From NCBI GenBank assembly GCA_029931535.1, contig JAQPZY010001332.1:1633001-1697000 (forward strand): a stretch of DNA of 64,000 nt, given 5' to 3'. The DNA comes from Margaritifera margaritifera. Taxonomy: Eukaryota > Mollusca > Bivalvia > Unionida > Margaritiferidae. Within the stretch, counting starts at the first letter, position 1. Each line of letters begins with the position of its first letter. Both the position numbers and the translations under genes were made by a program. This document shows, one piece after another, positions 11,423 through 26,038 of this stretch. The notes below the pieces were generated by a model. It had not been told where the DNA came from. It did no database searches and saw nothing but the letters and a program-made list of their open reading frames with translations.

Positions 11423-14400
11423 TATATAAATAGATACATATCATAGATAGAAAGGTCGACATGTGTTTGAATATATATCTTTATGCTACTGTGAAGAAGA
11501 ACGAAGATTTCTGATACAAAAGACTAAAAAAGGCTATCCAAAATAGATTGGCATCTGAGGCTATAGTGACGAGCGTATGAGCCTTAAGCTCCAGTGCCTT
11601 CAAGGACTTGACTGGAAGGTGCGCCCAGGAAAATAGAAAAATCCACACTTCTGACCACACCAGCATCCAAGGGGCAGGCTTAAGGGCTATACCATAAGTG
11701 TACTTGACCTTATGGCATGTGAGCTAAAAAGTATCCATGGGAACTGTAAATCCTCCCAAATTCAAAAAACTGTAACCACTTTCTGACTTTGACATTTCAC
11801 CTTCATAGGTCAACAATCTCAATCACAGTTCCATCCAGTCTGATGCAGCTGCGAGCAAAGGATAAGGATAATCAATTGGGCCAACAAGACATATACTCAT
11901 TTCGTCTTTTCTTGTGGGTTTCCCAACCTCGCACTATTGACTATTTCTGTTCTAAACAGATCGTTACACCAATAGACAGTAGTTGATAATGGTAGTTCAG
12001 TTATTAAGAAGTGTTTGATCCTAACTAATAACAAAATCTGTCAACAATGTTTCCTTTTCTGAAAATAAATAAGAGAATCATGAATCAATAGAAAAATTAT
12101 CAAAGATCTACTTTCCCTTTTCCCCCTATTCAGAGAGAACTCATCTACATCTCATACCAAACGATGTATCACATCCTACTTTGTTTAATAAAGTTGTCAA
12201 GCTCATGAGGGTTGAAAATGATGCATGCATAGCCACATGACTGACCTTGTTTACATATCACACATTGCCAAAAATATGGCAGACAATAAGTGTTGTTGTG
12301 TTGTAAACTTGACATCATCCCTGAATGTTGCAATCATGTCTTGCTCTATGTATTGATATAATTAATGATATGACAAAATATATAAATGAAATAGTGCCAG
12401 TAATTTATATTAATTTTTACATTACAAGAAAATCTGTAATGAATAAATAATTAGCAATTACATCTTATACTAAACAATGAGAGATCTAAGCGAGTGAAAA
12501 TGGAAGAGCGATGTTCCCAGAAAACATCATGTAGCTGCCTTTAGAAGTGCAGAATCCATTCCTTTAATAGCATGTCCATAAAAGATGGGTTAGTAACACC
12601 ATCGGTAATATATATCAAAATTAAATGGACAAAATTTTGCAAATAATTTTTTTTTAATGAATGAAAAACAAAAATAAAAAACACAAAAATCAGGTGCCTT
12701 TTGACAAACACAATAGCAATGTGTATAAGAGCAGAAGTCTGAAAGAATCGAAAGTTGCCCATCCAGAGGAGCTTATCAATTGCAAACAGCTGATTATTGT
12801 AAATAAGGGAAAATGTGGTGCATTCGCTGTACTTAACATTTGAGTATTGAGGAGAGAACGTGTATTCAGGTGTCAAAAAAACTCTTCACAGAATAACTGG
12901 ATGTATATTTGTATAGACTCATACTGATTGTAAATATTTCATATTTTAAAAACTTGTAATTTTCAATTTTCTGTCACACATAATAAGTCGGTGTGTTATT
13001 ACTGACATCTTCTTTATTTTATACCCTGTTTGGGCCCTTGTACAGCAATTACATTATTTACCACAAGAATACGATAATCTCATTTGAAATGGCGGCAGAC
13101 ACAGTATGTTCTACTGGAAGTTGTTTATTGCAAAAATTAGCATCATTTACAATATTTGCTGAATGCAGCATTGCAGATAAATAATCAATAAACAAGTAAG
13201 TCAACTTTCAATAGTAGGTGAATTATTGTCTTCTATTTGTGATTCATTTCTTGTTTAGTGCCACAAGAATATGGTACACCATCCAACCAATCTTTACAAA
13301 AGACTTTAATTGAGAGCTGACAATGACGGAAAGGCCAAAGATTGTAACAGCTATGACTATCCCAGCACGACGAACATTGAGACAATAAATGGAATTATAT
13401 GGAATGAAATTTGGACCAAAATCCTTATCAACTGCTAAATATACAAATTTCTCACCCTTCAAGAAAACAAGAGTCCCATGTGGGCCTGAGATCACTCACC
13501 TGCCTAGCATCTGCCTAATAGCCAAATGTAAGAGCTTCTAGTCAACAAATCCAGGTCAGTAGGATGCTTTCTATTAACATTTCTTCCAATGATGTTGACT
13601 GCATATGTTGCCAAACCAATTGTTCCAAGATTTCTTTAGTTTTGCAAGCTTCATCCATATCTGTGGGCACACTACCTTCATAAATCCAATTTCATAAGGC
13701 CACTATGATAGAACACTTAGATTCAAAGATGGTCAAATTCTGTTCAGCAGTTTTTTTAGACCAGGTTTTGTCAATGTTTTCCAACTTTTAGTCATCATTT
13801 TACATATTTTAAAGTTCACCATGTCAAAATTCTTTCTGTAACGTTTGCTCAAATTCGGCTCAGTACAGTCTGAGAAGAAATCGTTTAAGGGCAGATCGAT
13901 TTTTAGCAATAACGGCTGTCTTTGATAACCAATCTGCATCATTTGGATAAATTTGAAAGTGTTTGTAACAGTTGCCTTTACATTTTAGTAACAGTGTCCA
14001 TAATTAAAGGCAGATAAGCCTCATTTGTACAAAATTGAAAGATCTTTCATTCAGGATGCTTTCTGTCAAAGTGCATCAAATTCCGTTCAATACCTTAGAA
14101 GAAGAAGTCTTATAAAGCGTTGGAACTATTTTTAGCAATGGCAGCCATATCTGAAGCCTGACCAGTATCATTTGTACAAATCTGAAACATAATGCAATGT
14201 TTCTCTGTCTCAAATCTGGTAACAATCTCACCAGCGTTTTCTGAGAAGTTTCAAATAGCAATCATTTATTTTCATGAAGGCACAACAGACATAGGGCCAT
14301 ACCATAAGCTGACTTGACCTTACAGTCAGTTGAGCTAAAAACTGCTGTACAGAATATGAAAATCATCTAAAAATATCTGACGTTATATTAATCCTGTGAA

Positions 14401-14453
14401 TGACATGAATTTCTGATCTCAATTTAGATGCTACATCCCTCACATGACCTTAC
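10993..14453. repeat. Unit 4 (A type)
   Basis: Holds exon copy 4 and a CT/TA/GATA tract at about 11317-11422. It shares with unit 5 small changes such as 'aagagaatc' and 'gatgtatcacatcc' that units 1-3 lack. Confidence 0.9.
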
Positions 14454-14594
14454 TTGCTGTACAGGTTCCATCTGCAATGTTGACTCCATTACTGTCATAA
14501 TATCCAGATCCACATACACATTTCCCACCATTACACATAGCATTAGGATCATTACAGGCATCTGGCTGGGGACAGTTCGATCCCAATACGACTT
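14454..14594 (-). CDS. Module exon copy 5
   Basis: I saw no base difference from copies 1-4 in the 141-base exon. It encodes the common module with six cysteines; the donor is gtaagg and the acceptor ccttttttcag. Confidence 0.86.
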
Positions 14595-17500
14595 CTGAAA
14601 AAAGGAAAAGAAAAGCTTATTCAAGAAAACAGTCTTGAATGAACAACATAAGAGGTGGTAATCATAACATCAGCCAATGAGTTGAATGTAACATTATTGC
14701 CTTTCAATCCTTTGCCACTTTCCAAGTTCAGTATTACCATATTTTCAAGCAAACTGGATTCAAATTTATCATCCCTCCCTCTCTATCTCTCTCTCTCTCT
14801 AAATCTCAATATATATATATATATATATAGATAGATAGATAGATAGATATACATATATATAAATAGATACATATCATAGATAGAAAGGTCGACATGTGTT
14901 TGAATATATATCTTTATGCTACTGTGAAGAAGAACGAAGATTTCTGATACAAAAGACTAAAAAAGGCTATCCAAAATAGATTGGCATCTGAGGCTATAGT
15001 GACGAGCGTATGAGCCTTAAGCTCCAGTGCCTTCAAGGACCTGACTGGAAGGTGCGCCCAGGAAAATAGAAAAATCCACACTTCTGACCACACCAGCATC
15101 CAAGGGGCAGGCTTAAGGGCTATACCATAAGTGTACTTGACCTTATGGCATGTGAGCTAAAAAGTATCCATGGGAACTGTAAATCCTCCCAAATTCAAAA
15201 AACTGTAACCACTTTCTGACTTTGACATTTCACCTTCATAGGTCAACAATCTCAATCACAGTTCCATCCAGTCTGATGCAGCTGCGAGCAAAGGATAAGG
15301 ATAATCAATTGGGCCAACAAGACATATACTCATTTCGTCTTTTCTTGTGGGTTTCCCAACCTCGCACTATTGACTATTTCTGTTCTAAACAGATCGTTAC
15401 ACCAATAGACAGTAGTTGATAATGGTAGTTCAGTTATTAAGAAGTGTTTGATCCTAACTAATAACAAAATCTGTCAACAATGTTTCCTTTTCTGAAAATA
15501 AATAAGAGAATCATGAATCAATAGAAAAATTATCAAAGATCTACTTTCCCTTTTCCCCCTATTCAGAGAGAACTCATCTACATCTCATACCAAACGATGT
15601 ATCACATCCTACTTTGTTTAATAAAGTTGTCAAGCTCATGAGGGTTGAAAATGATGCATGCATAGCCACATGACTGACCTTGTTTACATATCACACATTG
15701 CCAAAAATATGGCAGACAATAAGTGTTGTTGTGTTGAAAACTTGACATCATCCCTGAATGTTGCAATCATGTCTTGCTCTATGTATTGATATAATTAATG
15801 ATATGACAAAATATATAAATGAAATAGTGCCAGTAATTTATATTAATTTTTACATTACAAGAAAATCTGTAATGAATAAATAATTAGCAATTACATCTTA
15901 TACTAAACAATGAGGGAACTAAGCGAGTGAAAATGGAAGAGCGATGTTCCCAGAAAACATCATGTAGCTGCCTTTAGAAGTGCAGAATCCATTCCTTTAA
16001 TAGCATGTCCATAAAAGATGGGTTAGTAACACCATCGGTAATATATATCAAAATTAAATGGACAAAATGTTGCAAATAAAATTTTTTTTAATGAATGAAA
16101 AACAAAAATAAAAAACACAAAAATCAGGTGCCTTTTGACAAACACAATAGCAATGTGTATGAGAGCAGAAGTCTGAAAGAATCAAAAGTTGCCCATCCAG
16201 AGGAGCTTATCAATTGCAAACAGCTGATTATTGTAAATAAGGGAAAATATGGTGCATTCGCTGTACTTAACATTTGAGTATTGAGGAGAGAACGTGTATT
16301 CAGGTGTCAAAAAAACTCTTCACAGAATAACTGGATGTATATTTGTATAGACTCATACTGATTGTAAATATTTCATATTTTTAAAAACTTGTAATTTTCA
16401 ATTTTCTGTCACACATAATAAGTCGGTGTGTTATTACTGACATCTTCTTTGTTTCATACCCTGTTTTGGCCCTTGTTCAGCAATTACATTATTTACCACA
16501 AGAATACGATACTCTCATTTGACATGGTGGCAGACACAGTATGTTCTACTGAAAGTTGTTTATTGCAAAAATTAGCATCATTTACAATATTTGCTGAATG
16601 CAGCATTGCAGATAAATAATCAATAAACAAGTAAGTCAACTTTCAATAGTAGGTGAATTATTGTCTTCTATTTGTGATTCCTTTCTTGTTTAGTGCCACA
16701 AGAATATGGTACACCATCCAAATAACCTTTACAAAAGACTTTAATTGAGAGCTGACGATGACGGAAAGGCCAAAGATTGTAACAGCTATGACTATCCCAG
16801 CACGACGAACATTGAGACAATAAATGGAATTATATGGAATGAAATTTGGACCAAAATCCTTATCAACTGCTAAATATACAAATTTCTCACCCTTCAAGAA
16901 AACAAGAGTCCCATGTGGGCCTGAGATCACTCACCTGCCTAGCATCTGCCTAAGCCAAATGTAAGAGCTTCTAGTCAACAAATCCAGGTCAGTAGGATGC
17001 TTTCTATTAACATTTCTTCCAATGATGTTGACTGCATATGTTGCCAAACCAATTGTTCCAAGATTTCTTTAGTTTTGCAAGCTTCATCCATATCTGTGGG
17101 CACACTACCTTCATAAATCCAATTTCATAAGGCCACTATGATAGAACACTTAGATTCAAAGATGGTCAAATTCTGTTCAGCAGTTTTTTTAGACCAGGTT
17201 TTGTCAATGTTTTCCAACTTTTAGTCATCATTTTACATATTTTAAAGTTCACCATGTCAAAATTCTTTCTGTAACGTTTGCTCAAATTCGGCTCAGTACA
17301 GTCTGAGAAGAAATCGTTTAAGGGCAGATCGATTTTTAGCAATAACGGCTGTCTTTGATAACCAATCTGCATCATTTGGATAAATTTGAAAGTGTTTGTA
17401 ACAGTTGCCTTTACATTTTAGTAACAGTGTCCATAATTAAAGGCAGATAAGCCTCATTTGTACAAAATTGAAAGATCTTTCATTCAGGATGCTTTCTGTC

Positions 17501-17886
17501 AAAGTGCATCAAATTCCGTTCAATACCTTAGAAGAAGAAGTCTTATAAAGCGTTGGAACTATTTTTAGCAATGGCAGCCATATCTGAAGCCTGACCAGTA
17601 TCATTTGTACAAATCTGGAACATAATGCAATGTTTCTCTGTCTCAAATCTGGTAACAATCTCACCAGCGTTTTCTGAGAAGTTTCAAATAGCAATCATTT
17701 ATTTTCATGAAGGCACAACAGACATAGGGCCATACCATAAGCTGACTTGACCTTACAGTCAGTTGAGCTAAAAACTGCTGTACAGAATATGAAAATCATC
17801 TAAAAATATCTGACGTTATATTAATCCTGTGAATGACATGAATTTCTGATCTCAATTTAGATGCTACATCCCTCACTTGACCTTAC
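14454..17886. repeat. Unit 5 (A type)
   Basis: Holds exon copy 5 and a shortened tract at about 14779-14860 that includes an 'aaatctc' interruption. A few bases near 16440-16550 match the B-like sequence at 20800-20900, suggesting conversion. Confidence 0.9.
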
Positions 17887-18027
17887 TTGCTGTACAGGTT
17901 CCATCTGCAATGTTGACTCCATTACTGTCATAATATCCAGATCCACATACACATTTCCCACCATTACACATAGCATTAGGATCATTACAGGCATCTGGCT
18001 GGGGACAGTTCGATCTCAATACGACTT
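17887..18027 (-). CDS. Module exon copy 6
   Basis: One coding difference from the common module: G to R three residues before the first cysteine (GGA to AGA). Cysteines, acceptor and gtaagg donor are intact. It belongs to the A-type flank on its left, while its gene-upstream intron (unit 6) is chimeric. Confidence 0.85.
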
Positions 18028-18212
18028 CTGAAAAAAGGAAAAGAAAAGCTTATTCAAGAAAACAGTCTTGAATGAACAACATAAGAGGTGGTAATCATAA
18101 CATCAGCCAATGAGTTCAATGTAACATTATTGCCTTTCAATCCTTTGCCACTTTCCAAGTTCAGTATTACCATATTTTCAAGCAAACTGGATTCAAATTT
18201 ATCATCCCTCCC

Positions 18213-18243
<31 letters not shown>

Positions 18244-18262
18244 GTCTCAATATATATATATG

Positions 18263-18306
<44 letters not shown>

Positions 18307-21300
18307 TAGATAGATAGATAGATAGATATATATAAATAGATACATATCATAGATAGAAAGGTCGACATGTGTTTGAATATATATCTTTATGCTACTGTGA
18401 AGAAGAACGAAGATTTCTCATACAAAAGACTAAAAAAGGCTATCCAAAATAGATTGGCTTCTGAGGCTATAGTGACGAGCGTATGAGCCTTAACCTCCAG
18501 TGCCTTCAAGGACTTGACTGGAAAGTGCGCCCAGGAAAATAGAAAAATCCACACTTCTGACCACACCAGCATCCAAGGGGCAGGCTTAAGTGCTATACCA
18601 TAAGTGTACTTGACCTTATGGCATGTGAGCTAAAAAGTATCCATGGGAACTGTAAATCCTCCCAAATTCAAAAAACTGTAACCACTTTCTGACTTTGACA
18701 TTTCACCTTCATAGGTCAACAATCTCAATCACAGTTCCATCCAGTCTGATGCAGCTGCGAGCAAAGGATAAGGATAATCAATTGGGCCAACAAGACATAT
18801 ACTCATTTCGTCTTTTCTTGTGGGTTTCCCAACCTCGCTCTATTGACTATTTCTGTTATAACAGATTGTTACACCAACAGACAGTAGTTTATAATGGTAG
18901 TTCAGTTATTAAGAAGTGTTTGATCTTAACTAATAACAAAATCTGTCAACAATGTTTCCTTTTCTGAAAAAAAATAAGAAAATCATGAATCAATAGAAAA
19001 ATTATCAAAGATCTACTTTCCCTTTTCCCCATATTCAGAGAGAACTCACCTACATCTCATACCAAACGATGTATCACATCCTACTTGGTTTAATAAAGTT
19101 ATCAAGCTCATGAGGGTTGAAAATGATGCATGCATAGCCACATGACTGACCTTGTTTACATATCACACATTGCCAAAAATATGGCAGACAATAAGTGTTG
19201 TTGTGTTGAAAACTTGACATTATCCCTGAATGTTGCAATCATGTCTTGCTCTATGTATTGATATAATTAATGATATGACAAAATATATAAATGAAATTCT
19301 GCCAAGTAATTTATATTAATTTTTACATTACAGGAAAATTTGTAATGAATAAATAATTAGCAATTATATCTTATACTAAACAATTAGGGAACTAAGCGAG
19401 TGAAAATGGAAGAGCGATGTTCCCAGAAAACATCATGTAGCTGTCTTTAGAAGTGCAGAATCCATTCCTTTAATAGCATGTCCATAAAAGATGGGTTAGT
19501 TACACCATCGGTAACATATATCAAAATTAAATGGACAAAATTTTGCAAATTAAATCTTTTATTTAATGAATGAGAAACAAAAACAAAACCACAAAGAACA
19601 GGTTCCTTTTGACAAACACAATAGCAATGTGTATGAGAGCAGAAGTCTGAAAGAATCGAAAGTTGCCCATCCAGAGGAGCTTATCAATTGCAAACAGCTG
19701 ATTATTGTAAATAAGGGAAAATGTGGTTCATTCGCTGTACTTAAAATTTGAGTATTGTGGAGAGAACGTGTATTCAGGTGTCCAAAAAACTCTTCACAGA
19801 ATAACTGGATATATAATTGTATAGACTCATAATGATTGTAAACATTTCATATTTTAAAATTTGGTAATTATAAGTTTTCGGCTACACATGATAAGTCAGT
19901 GTTTTATTACTGACATCTAGCTCATTTTATACCCTGTTTGGGCCCTTGTACAGCAATTACATTATTTACCACAAGAATACGATAATCTCGTTTTATATGG
20001 CGGTAATCACAGTATGTTCTATTGGATGTTGTTTATTGCAAAAATTAGCATCATTTACAATATTTGCTGAATACAGGATTGGAGATAAATAATCAATAAA
20101 CAAATAAGCCAACTTTCAGTACTATGTGAATTATTGTATTCTATTTGTGATTCGTTTCTTGTTTAGTACCCCAAGAATATGGTACACCATCTAGCCAACC
20201 TGTGCAAAAGACTTTGATTGAGAGCTGACGAAGGCCGGAAGGCCAAACATTGTAACAGCTATGACTCTCCCAGCAAAACGAACATCCAGTCAATAAATGG
20301 AATTATATTGAATGAAATTTGGACCAACAAGACATATACTCATTTCGTCTTTTCTTGTGGGTTTCCCAACCTCGCACTATTGACTATTTCTGTTCTAAAC
20401 AGATCGTTACACCAACAGACAGTATTTTATAATGTTAGTTCAGTTATTAAGAAGTGTTTGATCCTAACTAATAACAAAATCTGACAACAATGTTTCCTTT
20501 TCTGAAAATAAATAAGAAAATCATGAATCAATAGAAAAATTATCAAAGATCTACTTTTCCTTTTCCCCCTATTCAGAGAGAACTCATCTACATCTCATAC
20601 CAAACGATGAATCACGTCCTACTTGGTTTAATAAAGTTTGCAAGCTCACGAGGGTTGAAAATGATGCATGCATAGAAACATGACTGACCTTGTTTACATA
20701 TCACACATTGCCAAATATATGGCAGACAATAAGTGTTGTTGCGTTGAAAACTTGACATCATCCCTGAATGTTGCAATCATGTTATTACTGTCATCTTCTT
20801 TGTTTTATACCCTGTTTTGGCCCTTGTTCAGCAATTACATTATTTACCACAAGAATACGATACTCTCATTTGACATGGTGGCAGACACAGTATGTTCTAC
20901 AGGTTGTTGTTTATTGCAAAAATTAGCATCATTTACAATATTTGCTGAATGCAGCATTGCAGATAAATAATCAATAAACAAGTAAGTCAACTTTCAATAG
21001 TAGGTGAATTATTGTCTTCTACTTGTGATTTATTTCTTGTTTAGTGCCACAAGAATATGGTACACCATCCAACCAACCTTTACAAAAGACTTTAATTGAG
21101 GGCTGACGATGGCTGCAAGGCCAAACATTGTAACAGCTATGACTATCCCAGCACGACGAACATTAAGACAATAAATGGAATTATATGGAATGAAATTTGG
21201 ACCAAAATCCTTATCAACTGCTAAATATACAAATTTCTCACCCTGCAAGAAAACAAGAGTCCCATGTGGGCCTGAGATCACTCACCTATCTAGCATCTGC

Positions 21301-22238
21301 CTAATAGCCAAATGTAAGAGCTTCTAGTCAACAAATCCAGGTCAGTAGGATGCTTTATATTAACATTTCTTCCAATGATGTTGACTGCATATGTTTTCAA
21401 ACCAATTGTTCCAAGATTTCTTTAGTTTTGTAAGCTTCATCCATATCTGTGGGCACACTACCTTCATCAATCCAATTTCATAAGGCCACTATGATAGAAC
21501 ACTTAGATTCAAAGATGGTCAAATTCTGTTCAGCAGTTTTTTAGACCAGGTTTTGTCAATGTTTTCCAACTTTTAGTCATCATTTTACATATTTTAAAGT
21601 TCACCATGTCAAAATCCTTTCTGTGACCTTTGCTCAAATTCGGCTCAGTACAGTCTAAGAAGAAATCGTTTAAGGGCAGATCGATTTGTAGCAAAAATCG
21701 CTGTCTTTGATAACCAATCTGCATCATTTGGATAAATTTGAAAGTGTTTGTAACAGTTGCCTTTACATTTTAGTAACAGTGTCCATAATTAAAGGCAGAT
21801 AAGCCTCATTTGTACAAAATTAAAAGATCTTTCATTCAGGATGCTTTCTGTCAAAGTGCATCAAATTCTGTTCAATGCCTTAGAAGAAGAAGTCTTATAA
21901 AGCGTTGGAACTATTTTTAGCAATGGCAGCCATATCTGAAGCCTGACCAGTATCATTTGTACAAATCTGAAACATAGTGCACTGTTTCTCTGTCTCAAAT
22001 CTGGTAACAATCTCAACAGCGGTTTCTGAGAAGATTCAAATAGCAATCATTCGTTTTCATGAACGCAGAACAGAGATAGAGCCATACCATAAGCTGACTT
22101 GACCTTGCAGTCAGTTGAGCTAAAAACTGCTGTACAGAATATGAAAATCGTCCACAAATATCTGACGTTATATTAATCCTGTGAATGACATGAATTTCTG
22201 ATCTCAATTTAGATGCTACATCCCTCACATAACCTTAC
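17887..22238. repeat. Unit 6, chimeric and enlarged (4352 bp)
   Basis: Holds exon copy 6 and a CT/TA tract with tg interruptions at about 18209-18333. Sequence from about 18787 runs to 20324, then restarts at the 18787 position (shared CCAA at the joint). A second joint at about 20780 skips roughly 640 bp of normal unit. The 19.3-20.32 kb part is closest to unit 12 (40.85-41.87 kb), not to its neighbours. Confidence 0.85.
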
Positions 22239-22379
22239 TTGCTGTACAGGTTCCACCTGCAATGTTGACTCCATTACTGTCATAATATCCAGATCCACAT
22301 ACACATTTCCCACCATTACACATAGCATTAGGATCATTACAGGCATCTGGCTGGGGACAGTTCAATCCCAATACGACTT
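22239..22379 (-). CDS. Module exon copy 7
   Basis: This copy has S to L before the first cysteine and D to G before the sixth, but keeps the common CCT codon that copies 8 and 9 have lost. It follows, in gene order, the B-type units 8 and 9. Splice sites are intact. Confidence 0.85.
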
Positions 22380-25300
22380 CTGAAAAAAGGAAAAGAAAAG
22401 CTTATTCAAGAGAACAGTCTTGAATGAACAACATAAGAGGTGGTAATCATAACATCAGCCAATGAGTTCAATGTAACATTATTGCCTTTCAATCCTTTGC
22501 CACTTTCCAAGTTCAGTATTACCATAGTTTCAAGCAAATGGGATTCAAATTTATCATCCCGATATATATATATATATATATCATAGATAGAAAAGTCGAC
22601 ATGTGTTTGAATATACATCTTTATGCTACTATAAAAGAAGAACGAAGATTTCTCCTACAAAAGACTAAAAATGGCTGTCGAAAATAAATTGGCATCTGAG
22701 GCTATAGTGACGAGCGTATGAGCCTTAACCTCCAGTGCCTTCAAGGACTTGACTGGAAGGTGCGCCCAGGAAAATACAAAAATCCACACTTCTGACCACA
22801 CCAGCATCCAAGGGGCAGGCTTAAGGGCTATACCATAAGTGTACTTGACCTTATGGCATGTGAGCTAAAAAGTATCCATGGGAACTGTAAATCCTCCCAA
22901 ATTCAAAAAACTGTAACCACTTTCTGATTTTGACATTTCACCTTCATAGGCCAACAATCTCAATCACAGTTCCATCCAGTCTGATGCAGCTGCGAGCAAA
23001 GGATAAGGATAATCAATTGGGCCAACAAGACATATACTCATTTCGTCTTTTCTTGTTGGTTTCCCAACCTTGCACTATTGACTATTTCTGTTCTAAACAG
23101 ATCGTTACACCAATAGACAGTAGTTGATAATGGTAGTTCAGTTATTAAGAAGTGTCTGACCCTAACTAATAACAAAATCTGTCAACAATGTTTCCTTTTC
23201 TGAAAAAAAATAAGAAAATCATGAATCAATAGAAAACTTATTAAAGATCTACTTTCCCTTTTCCCCATATTCAGAAAGAACTCACCTACATCTCATACCA
23301 AACGATGAATCACGTCCTACTTGGTTTAATAAAGTTGTCAAGCTCATGAGGGTTGAAAATGATGCATGCATAGCCACATGACTGACCTTGTTTACATATC
23401 ACACATTGCCAAAAATATGGCAGACAATAAGTGTTGTTGTGTTGAAAACTTGACATCATCCCTGAATGTTGCAATCATGTTTTGCTCTATGTATTGATAA
23501 AATTAATGATATGACAAAATATATAAATGAAATTGTGCCAGTAATTTATATAAATTTTAACATTACAAGAAAATCTGTAATGAATAAATAATTAGCAATT
23601 ACATCTTATACTAAACAATGAGGGAACTAAGCGAGTGAAAATGGAAGAGCGATGTTCCCAGAAAACATCATGTAGCTGCCTTTAGAAGTGCAGAATCCAT
23701 TCCTTTAATAGCATGTCCATAAAAGATGGGTTAGTAACACCATCGGTAACATATATCAAAATAAAATGGACAAAATTTTGCAGATAAAATCCTTTTTTTT
23801 AATGAATGAAAACTAAAATAAAAAACACAAAGAGCATTTGCCTTTTGACAAACACAAAAGCAATGTGTATGAGAGCAGAAGTCTGAAAGAATCGAAAGTT
23901 GCCCATCCAGAGGAGCTTATCAATTGCAAACAGCTGATTATTGTAAATAAGGGAAAATGTGGTGCATTCGCTGTACTTAACATTTGAGTATTGAGGAGAG
24001 AATGTGCATTCAGGTGTCAAAAAACTCTTCACAGAATAACTGGATATATATTTGTATAGACTCATACTGATTGTAAATATTTCATATTTTAAAAACTTGT
24101 AATTTTCAATTTTCTGTCACACATAATAAATCGGTGTGTTATTACTGACATCTTCTTTATTTTATACCCTGTTTGGGCCCTTGTACAGCAATTACATTAT
24201 TTACAACAAGAATACGATAATCTCATTTGATATGGCGGCAGACACAGTATGTTCTACTGGATGTTGTTTATTGCAAAAAATAGCATCATTTACAATATTT
24301 GCTGAATGCAGCATTGCAGATAAAATATCAATAAACAAGTAAGTCAACTTTCAATAGTAGGTGAATTATTGTGTTTTTTTTGTTATTCATTTCTCGTTTA
24401 GTGCCACAAGAATATGGTACACCATCCAACCAACCTTTACAAAAGACTTTAATTGAGAGCTGACGATGGCTGCAAGGCCAAACATTGTAACAGCTATGAC
24501 TCTCCCAGCACGACGAACATTAAGACAAATAATGGAATTATATGGAATGAAATTTGGACCAAAATCCTTATCAACTGCTAAATATACAAATTTCTCACCC
24601 TGCAAGAAAACAAGAGTCCCATGTGGGCCTGAGATCACTCACCTGCCTAGCATCTGCCTAATAGCCAAATGTAAGAGCTTCTAGTCAACAAATCCAGGTC
24701 AGTAGGATGCTTTATATTAACATTTCTTCCAATGATGTTGACTGCATATGTTGCCAAACCAATTGTTCCAAGATTTCTTTAGTTTTGTAACCTTCATCCA
24801 TATCTGTGGGCACACTACCTTCATCAATCCAATTTCATAAGGCCACTATGATAGAACACTTAGATTCAAAGATGGTCAGATTCTGTTCAGCAGTTTTTTA
24901 GACCAGGTTTTGTCAATGTTTTCCAACTTTTAGTCATCATTTTACATATTTTAAAGTTCACCATGTCAAAATCCTTTCTGTGACCTTTGCTCAAATTCGG
25001 CTCAGTACAGACTAAGAAGAAATCGTTTAAGGGCAGATCGATTTGTAGCAAAAATCGCTGTCTTTGATAACCAATCTGCATCATTTGGATAAATTTGAAA
25101 GTGTTTGTAACAGTTGCCTTTACATTTTAGTAACAGTGTCCATAATTAAAGGCAGATAAGCCTCATTTGTACAAAATTAAAAGATCTTTCATTCAGGATG
25201 CTTTCTGTCAAAGTGCATTAAATTCTGTTCAATGCCTTAGAAGAAGAAGCCTTATAAAGGGTTGGAACTATTTTTAGCAATGGCAGCCATATCTGAAGCC

Positions 25301-25595
25301 TGACCAGTATCATTTGTACAAATCTGAAACATAGTGCACTGTTTCTCTGTCTCAAATCTGGTAACAATCTCAACAGCGGTTTCTGAGAAGATTCAAATAG
25401 CAATCATTCGTTTTCATGAACGCAGAACAGAGATAGAGCCATACCATAAGCTGACTTGACCTTGCAGTCAGTTGAGCTAAAAACTGCTGTACAGAATATG
25501 AAAATCGTCCACAAATATCTGACGTTATATTAATCCTGTGAATGACATGAATTTCTAATCTCAATTTAGATGCTACATCCCTCACATAACCTTAC
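22239..25595. repeat. Unit 7 (B type)
   Basis: Holds exon copy 7. The microsatellite is reduced to a short TA tract (22561-22581), with CT and GATA absent. This makes it the shortest unit. Confidence 0.9.
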
Positions 25596-25736
25596 TTGCT
25601 GTACAGGTTCCATCTGCAATGTTGACTCCATTACTGTCATAATATCCAGATCCACATACACATTTCCCACCATTACACATAGCATTGGGATCATTACAGG
25701 CATCTGGCTGGGGACAGTTCAATCCCAATACGACTT
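25596..25736 (-). CDS. Module exon copy 8
   Basis: Like copy 9 it has S to L before the first cysteine and the silent CCT to CCC. It keeps the aspartate before the sixth cysteine, a mosaic of the copy 9 and common states. Splice sites are intact. Confidence 0.85.
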
Positions 25737-25916
25737 CTGAAAAAAGGAAAAGAAAAGCTTATTCAAGAGAACAGTCTTGAATGAACAACATAAGAGGTGG
25801 TAATCATAACATCAGCCAATGAGTTCAATGTAACATTATTGCCTTTCAATCCTTTGCCACTTTCCAAGTTCAGTATTACCATAGTTTCAAGCAAATGGGA
25901 TTCAAATTTATCATCC

Positions 25917-25969
<53 letters not shown>

Positions 25970-25970
25970 C

Positions 25971-26038
<68 letters not shown>

